DNA from: Chitinimonas sp036961565
GTDB lineage: Bacteria; Pseudomonadota; Gammaproteobacteria; Burkholderiales; Chitinimonadaceae
DNA length: 64,000 nt
Direction: 5' to 3'
Assembly: GCF_036961565.1 (NCBI RefSeq)
Contig: NZ_JBAMDD010000021.1
Coordinates: 3,274-67,273 of the forward strand
The position numbers and the translations under genes were made by a program. Positions 61,204-64,000 of the stretch are shown piece by piece; the first letter of the stretch is position 1, and each line of letters starts with the position of its first letter. The notes beneath the pieces are model-generated. The model ran no database searches and was not told the origin of the DNA. It saw only the letters and a list, made by a program, of their open reading frames with translations.

Positions 61204-61632
61204 CTAGGAAGCCGCCGCCAGCAGCGTCACCCGCTGCTTGAGCCCCTGATAGCCCAGCCAGACCGCTAGCAGCAAGTAGCTCAGTACGGCGGCGATGGTG
61301 ATATAGGTGCCATAGCGCACCTCATTCCCCCACAGCAGCAGGAACAGTATGGTCGCCAGCGTGGCGGCGGAGAGCAGCACCTCCGCGATGACCATCAGGT
61401 ACAGGCCTTGCCATGGCGGCTGACGCCGCCGTACAGACAACACCTGGACCGCCAATGGCCAGCCGAACATCAGCAGCAACACAAGGCTGCCGGCACTGGG
61501 CCGGTCATAGCTTGTTGCGGCACTTTGTGCCTGCGGTACCGCTGCTGGGTCTTGCTGCGTGCACTGGCTGAGCGGCATAAAGAAACTGGCCATCAGTGCG
61601 AAAGCGGAGATCAGCTTGAGCAAGCGCGCCAT
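61204..61632 (-). CDS. membrane protein of unrecognised three-gene operon
   Basis: The 142-residue protein has an N-terminal hydrophobic segment (LLKLISAFALMASFFMPLS), a short polar part (QCTQQDPAAVPQ...), and three further helices (LVLLLMFGWPLAVQVL; LYLMVIAEVLLSAATLATILFLLLW; YITIAAVLSYLLLAVWLGYQ). No family recognised. It starts 16 bases after the small helical gene's stop. The 204 bases between this gene and the ATP-grasp start show nothing clear. Confidence 0.72.
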   Translation of the reverse strand: MARLLKLISAFALMASFFMPLSQCTQQDPAAVPQAQSAATSYDRPSAGSLVLLLMFGWPLAVQVLSVRRRQPPWQGLYLMVIAEVLLSAATLATILFLLLWGNEVRYGTYITIAAVLSYLLLAVWLGYQGLKQRVTLLAAAS

Positions 61633-61648
61633 AGGCCAAGCACGCCCC

Positions 61649-62068
61649 TCAGGCAGCATCGGTCGCGTCGCCCTTGATGGCGGCACTGATACGCCGACTG
61701 GCCGCCAGCGCACCCTTGGCGTCCCTGTCGAGCACGGCCACAGTCAGGTCTACCAGGGCGGTGCCGGCGCTGATCACCTGCTTGACGCTATGGATAGTGG
61801 CGATGGTGTCCCGGGCATTGTCGATGGCGCCCCGCAGCTCGCTGGCAGCCTCCTCGGCCTGCGCGCCCTGCAGCTGTATGCCGTAGCCGCGGAACAGCAC
61901 CACGGCCTGATCCAGCCTGTCCTCGGCTTTCTCCAGTTCTGTGGCTTCCTCGTCAGACAGCGCCGCGCTATGGGCGATACGGAAGTCCAGTATGCGGGCC
62001 GATGCCTGGGCAAAAGTGTCGGCTATCTGGTAGGCATGCTTGTCGGTCAGCTTAACGATTTGTGCCAT
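61649..62068 (-). CDS. small helical cytoplasmic protein, function unknown
   Basis: The 139-residue protein is almost entirely helical with no signal or membrane span, rich in A, D, E and I: YQIADTFAQASARILDFRIAHSAALSDEEATELEKAED, then VKQVISAGTALVDLTVAVLDRDAKGAL. The ATG at 62068 follows AGGA. It lies 35 bases downstream of the lipoprotein gene and 16 bases before the membrane gene, so the three are one operon. No family recognised. Confidence 0.72.
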   Translation of the reverse strand: MAQIVKLTDKHAYQIADTFAQASARILDFRIAHSAALSDEEATELEKAEDRLDQAVVLFRGYGIQLQGAQAEEAASELRGAIDNARDTIATIHSVKQVISAGTALVDLTVAVLDRDAKGALAASRRISAAIKGDATDAA

Positions 62069-62103
62069 ATTGGGTTTCCTCCTTGCTGCAAGTCCAGGCT
62101 GCA

Positions 62104-62994
62104 CTAGAAGGCCGCTTTGGCCTGTTGGTCCAGTTTTGCAATGGCCAGGGCAAACTGCTTGAGTTGGGCTGCCAGTGCCTTGTCGTCAGGTTGATCGTAT
62201 TTCTGCTTGATCAGTGCATGCGCTTGCTGCAACTCGCGTATGGATGTGCTGAACGCTTCCACTGCCTGCTCGCGGGCTGCAATCTGTTTCTCTTCTGCCA
62301 AGAGCTGGGTCTTGAGGTAGTTGGCAGCCAGCGGTTCGGTTTTGCCAGCGTTGTCCAGCGCCTCACGCAATAGGGCGAGTTCTCTTTGTTCGTCTTTCAG
62401 CCAGCCACGGTAATTGTGCTGGGCGTAGTCGTTCAGCGCATTGGTGATCGCCAGTACGGCTACCTCGTGGTCTAGCAGATCGCGTATCGCAGCCTTCTGT
62501 GCCCGCTGGGTGGCAATGCGGCTCAGATGGGTTGCCAGCCCGCTAATGGCGCTGAGCTTGCCTTCGTCAAACAGGGGGTCGGCGCTACCTTTGCGTTTGA
62601 CGGTGGCAAGGGAGTCCTTCAGGCCGCCGAACTCGTCCTTGTAGCTGGGCAACTGCTCGTCGGCCAGGGCAGTCAGCGTATCGGCGTACTGTCCCAGCAG
62701 GCCATTGAGTTCGGTCATCACCTTGTTGTCGGTTGCTATAGGCCCGCACAACGTAGCGGCAGCCTTCTCGGCAGCGGCCGCGTCGAAATCGCGCGCGGTA
62801 ATGGCCTTCTTGCGCAGGTACTTGGCAGCGCAACTATGGGACGAACCCGCCAGCATGGGTTCAAATGCGGCAGTCAGGCGCTGGGTGTCGCCGGCATAGC
62901 TGTTGACGGCCGCCAGGTTGGCGCAACCGCCGAGCAACAGGCTGCCACACAGCAATGCCGGTATGAGGGTCGCCGCCAGGGAGAGCCTGTTCAT
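62104..62994 (-). CDS. lipoprotein with long helical domain, function unknown
   Basis: The 296-residue protein has a lipoprotein signal (ATLIPALLCGSLLLGGC, Cys at residue 24). A long helical body follows, with many Ala, Gln and Lys and coiled-coil-like C-terminal heptads (QLLAEEKQIAAREQAVEAFSTSIRELQQAHALI). Two further Cys near residues 55 and 83 may form a disulfide. It heads the three-gene operon. No family recognised; an envelope-anchored scaffold is possible. Confidence 0.8.
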   Translation of the reverse strand: MNRLSLAATLIPALLCGSLLLGGCANLAAVNSYAGDTQRLTAAFEPMLAGSSHSCAAKYLRKKAITARDFDAAAAEKAAATLCGPIATDNKVMTELNGLLGQYADTLTALADEQLPSYKDEFGGLKDSLATVKRKGSADPLFDEGKLSAISGLATHLSRIATQRAQKAAIRDLLDHEVAVLAITNALNDYAQHNYRGWLKDEQRELALLREALDNAGKTEPLAANYLKTQLLAEEKQIAAREQAVEAFSTSIRELQQAHALIKQKYDQPDDKALAAQLKQFALAIAKLDQQAKAAF

Positions 62995-63080
62995 GTTTTC
63001 CTCCTGCGTTTTTTGATTGTTTGCCGTCGCACGCTACCGTAAATGAGCAGGCTGTGCATCCTCCAAATTGGGGGAGGGAG

Positions 63081-63446
63081 CTAGGCGGATGGCCGCAGCA
63101 GCTGCGCCTGTCTGGCTTTCGATAACGAAGCCAAGGCCTTGTTATATGACCAGCGCACCAGTTCCTGCAGATAGTCCGGCGGCATGCTGCGTACATCGAC
63201 GATGGTGACCCAATGAAAACGCCCCATGTACCGAGCCGGCTTGATGCCCGGTATATCGGTCAGCTCCAGGAATCGCTCTGGCGTAGTGCGGATGCTGAAG
63301 CGCCATTTTTCCGGCTCGGATAACTTGAAGTAGGCGAACTGCTTGTCGCCCACACCATAGACCAGCACATTGCCGGGTGGGCCGACAAGCTGGTGCTCGG
63401 CGCCGGGAAACTGGCTGCAATAGTGTTGTAGTTCGCTGGTGTTCAT
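63081..63446 (-). CDS. MmcQ/YjbR family protein
   Basis: The 121-residue protein is of the MmcQ/YjbR (DUF419-like) type: ELQHYCSQFPGAEHQLVGPPGNVLVYGVGDKQFAYF, then FSIRTTPERFLELTDIPGIKPARYMGRFHWVTI and YNKALASLSK. These are small proteins with a CyaY-like fold sometimes called DNA-binding; the role is unclear. The ATG at 63446 is taken over an earlier one. It is divergent from the partial ATPase gene. Confidence 0.9.
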   Translation of the reverse strand: MNTSELQHYCSQFPGAEHQLVGPPGNVLVYGVGDKQFAYFKLSEPEKWRFSIRTTPERFLELTDIPGIKPARYMGRFHWVTIVDVRSMPPDYLQELVRWSYNKALASLSKARQAQLLRPSA

Positions 63447-63539
63447 GGGGTGCCTCAAAGGGGGCATGTATTGGCCGGGGCTGTGGCAGGATACATTGAG
63501 ATAAGGGTGTGGTACTTTTCAGTGCCCAAACTAGGCTTA

Positions 63540-63567
63540 TTGCTATAGCGTACGCAATCTATTTAAT
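63540..63567 (+). promoter_or_regulatory. candidate promoter of the OLD-like gene
   Basis: TTGCTA (63540-63545) and TTTAAT (63562-63567) with a 16-base spacer lie in an AT-rich stretch about 30 bases before the ATPase ATG. The spacer contains the palindrome GCGTACGC. Tentative. Confidence 0.3.
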
Positions 63568-63598
63568 TAACATGAAGTAAGCTTTCGGAATCACAAAC

Positions 63599-64000
63599 AT
63601 GGCCATTACGAGAGTTATTGTTCAAAACTACCGCAGGCTTAGGCGCGCCGATGTGCGCTTTAATTCTGCACTGAATATTGTTGTCGGCGACAACGAGGCG
63701 GGAAAATCCACTCTCCTTGAGGCCATCAACTTGGGGCTAAAGTGTCAACTGAATCGCCGCCCGGCTGCACAAGAGTTACATCCGTTCCTACTGAACGCGG
63801 AAGCCGTTGCAGAGTTTGTTGATGGCCGCCGTGCTGGCAAGCCCATGCCGCCTCCACGCATCTTGATTGAGCTATATCTCGACGACAAGGAGGAATTTGC
63901 AGACCTAAAGGGCACCAACAATAGCGTAGGAGCAAACCTTCCCGGTATCTGCCTTTCTATCGAGCTCGACTCCGACCATGCTGAGGATTTCGAAGCATAT
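63599..64000 (+). CDS. OLD/GajA-like AAA ATPase, partial (runs off the window)
   Basis: The first 134 residues are visible and the frame is open to the window end. The start MAITRVIVQNYRRLRRADVRF is the typical SMC/OLD-type first strand, and the Walker A is GDNEAGKST (residues 30-38), followed by LLEAINLGLKCQLNRRPAAQ and the ELHPFLLNAEAVAEFV block of class 2 OLD nucleases. Full proteins add a Toprim nuclease and often precede a UvrD-like helicase (Gabija). The DNA is more AT-rich with different codon use from the genes before it, consistent with horizontal gain. The partner gene, if any, is outside the window. Confidence 0.75.
   Translation, partial: MAITRVIVQNYRRLRRADVRFNSALNIVVGDNEAGKSTLLEAINLGLKCQLNRRPAAQELHPFLLNAEAVAEFVDGRRAGKPMPPPRILIELYLDDKEEFADLKGTNNSVGANLPGICLSIELDSDHAEDFEAY

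Noticed and set aside
63049..63080. A CCTCC/GGAGG stem as terminator of the MmcQ gene
   Set aside because: The 5-bp stem lies at the edge of the stop region without a T-tract and could arise by chance.

Overview
The window (64 kb) is GC-rich, densely coding chromosomal DNA. No rRNA, tRNA or CRISPR was seen, and no transposase or integrase gene was recognised. Gene content suggests a free-living betaproteobacterium, possibly a chitin degrader of the Neisseriales/Burkholderiales type: a GbpA-like chitin-active LPMO, an Anbu proteasome-like cluster, a MoxR/DUF58/SpoIIM/RDD operon, a PrkA-type YeaH/SpoVR pair and an unusual density of two-component genes. The taxon is an inference; no marker gene is present.

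Layout. 1-5.2 kb: yeaH and spoVR, a small membrane protein, a GNAT and a periplasmic HAD acid phosphatase. 5.5-12.8 kb (minus): one tightly overlapping operon RDD-RDD-SpoIIM-DUF4129-DUF4350-MoxR-DUF58. 12.9-14.9 kb: DUF2917 gene divergent from a MocR regulator. 14.9-18.7 kb (minus): HD-GYP, chemoreceptor and a small repeat-containing protein. 18.8-23.5 kb: a phosphorelay (NarL-type regulator, hybrid kinase, lone receiver, Hpt), with the same 18-bp palindrome before its first two genes. 23.5-27.2 kb: methyltransferase, solute-binding protein and MASE1 kinase. 27.4-31.3 kb (minus): BON protein and a GlrK-QseG-GlrR system. 31.6-35.0 kb: LPMO and a LytS/LytTR pair. 35.0-37.8 kb (minus): a four-gene operon around a Tat-exported carotenoid-oxygenase-like protein.

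38.8-51.1 kb (plus) is the most unusual stretch. An acetolactate-synthase-like ThDP enzyme is translationally coupled to two consecutive citrate-synthase-fold proteins, both of which appear to lack the catalytic residues of the family. A TonB-dependent receptor, an SDR, a PF04392-type binding protein and a 1482-residue HK-REC-REC-Hpt-REC-GGDEF-EAL protein follow.

51.2-61.0 kb (minus): DODA-type dioxygenase, esterase, peptide-binding protein, then the Anbu/transglutaminase/alpha-E/ATP-grasp cluster with two acetyltransferases woven into it. 61.2-63.4 kb (minus): an unrecognised three-gene operon (membrane protein, helical cytoplasmic protein, lipoprotein) and a MmcQ/YjbR protein. At the right edge, a more AT-rich gene for an OLD/GajA-like ATPase-nuclease begins and runs out of the window; it may be the border of a defence island.
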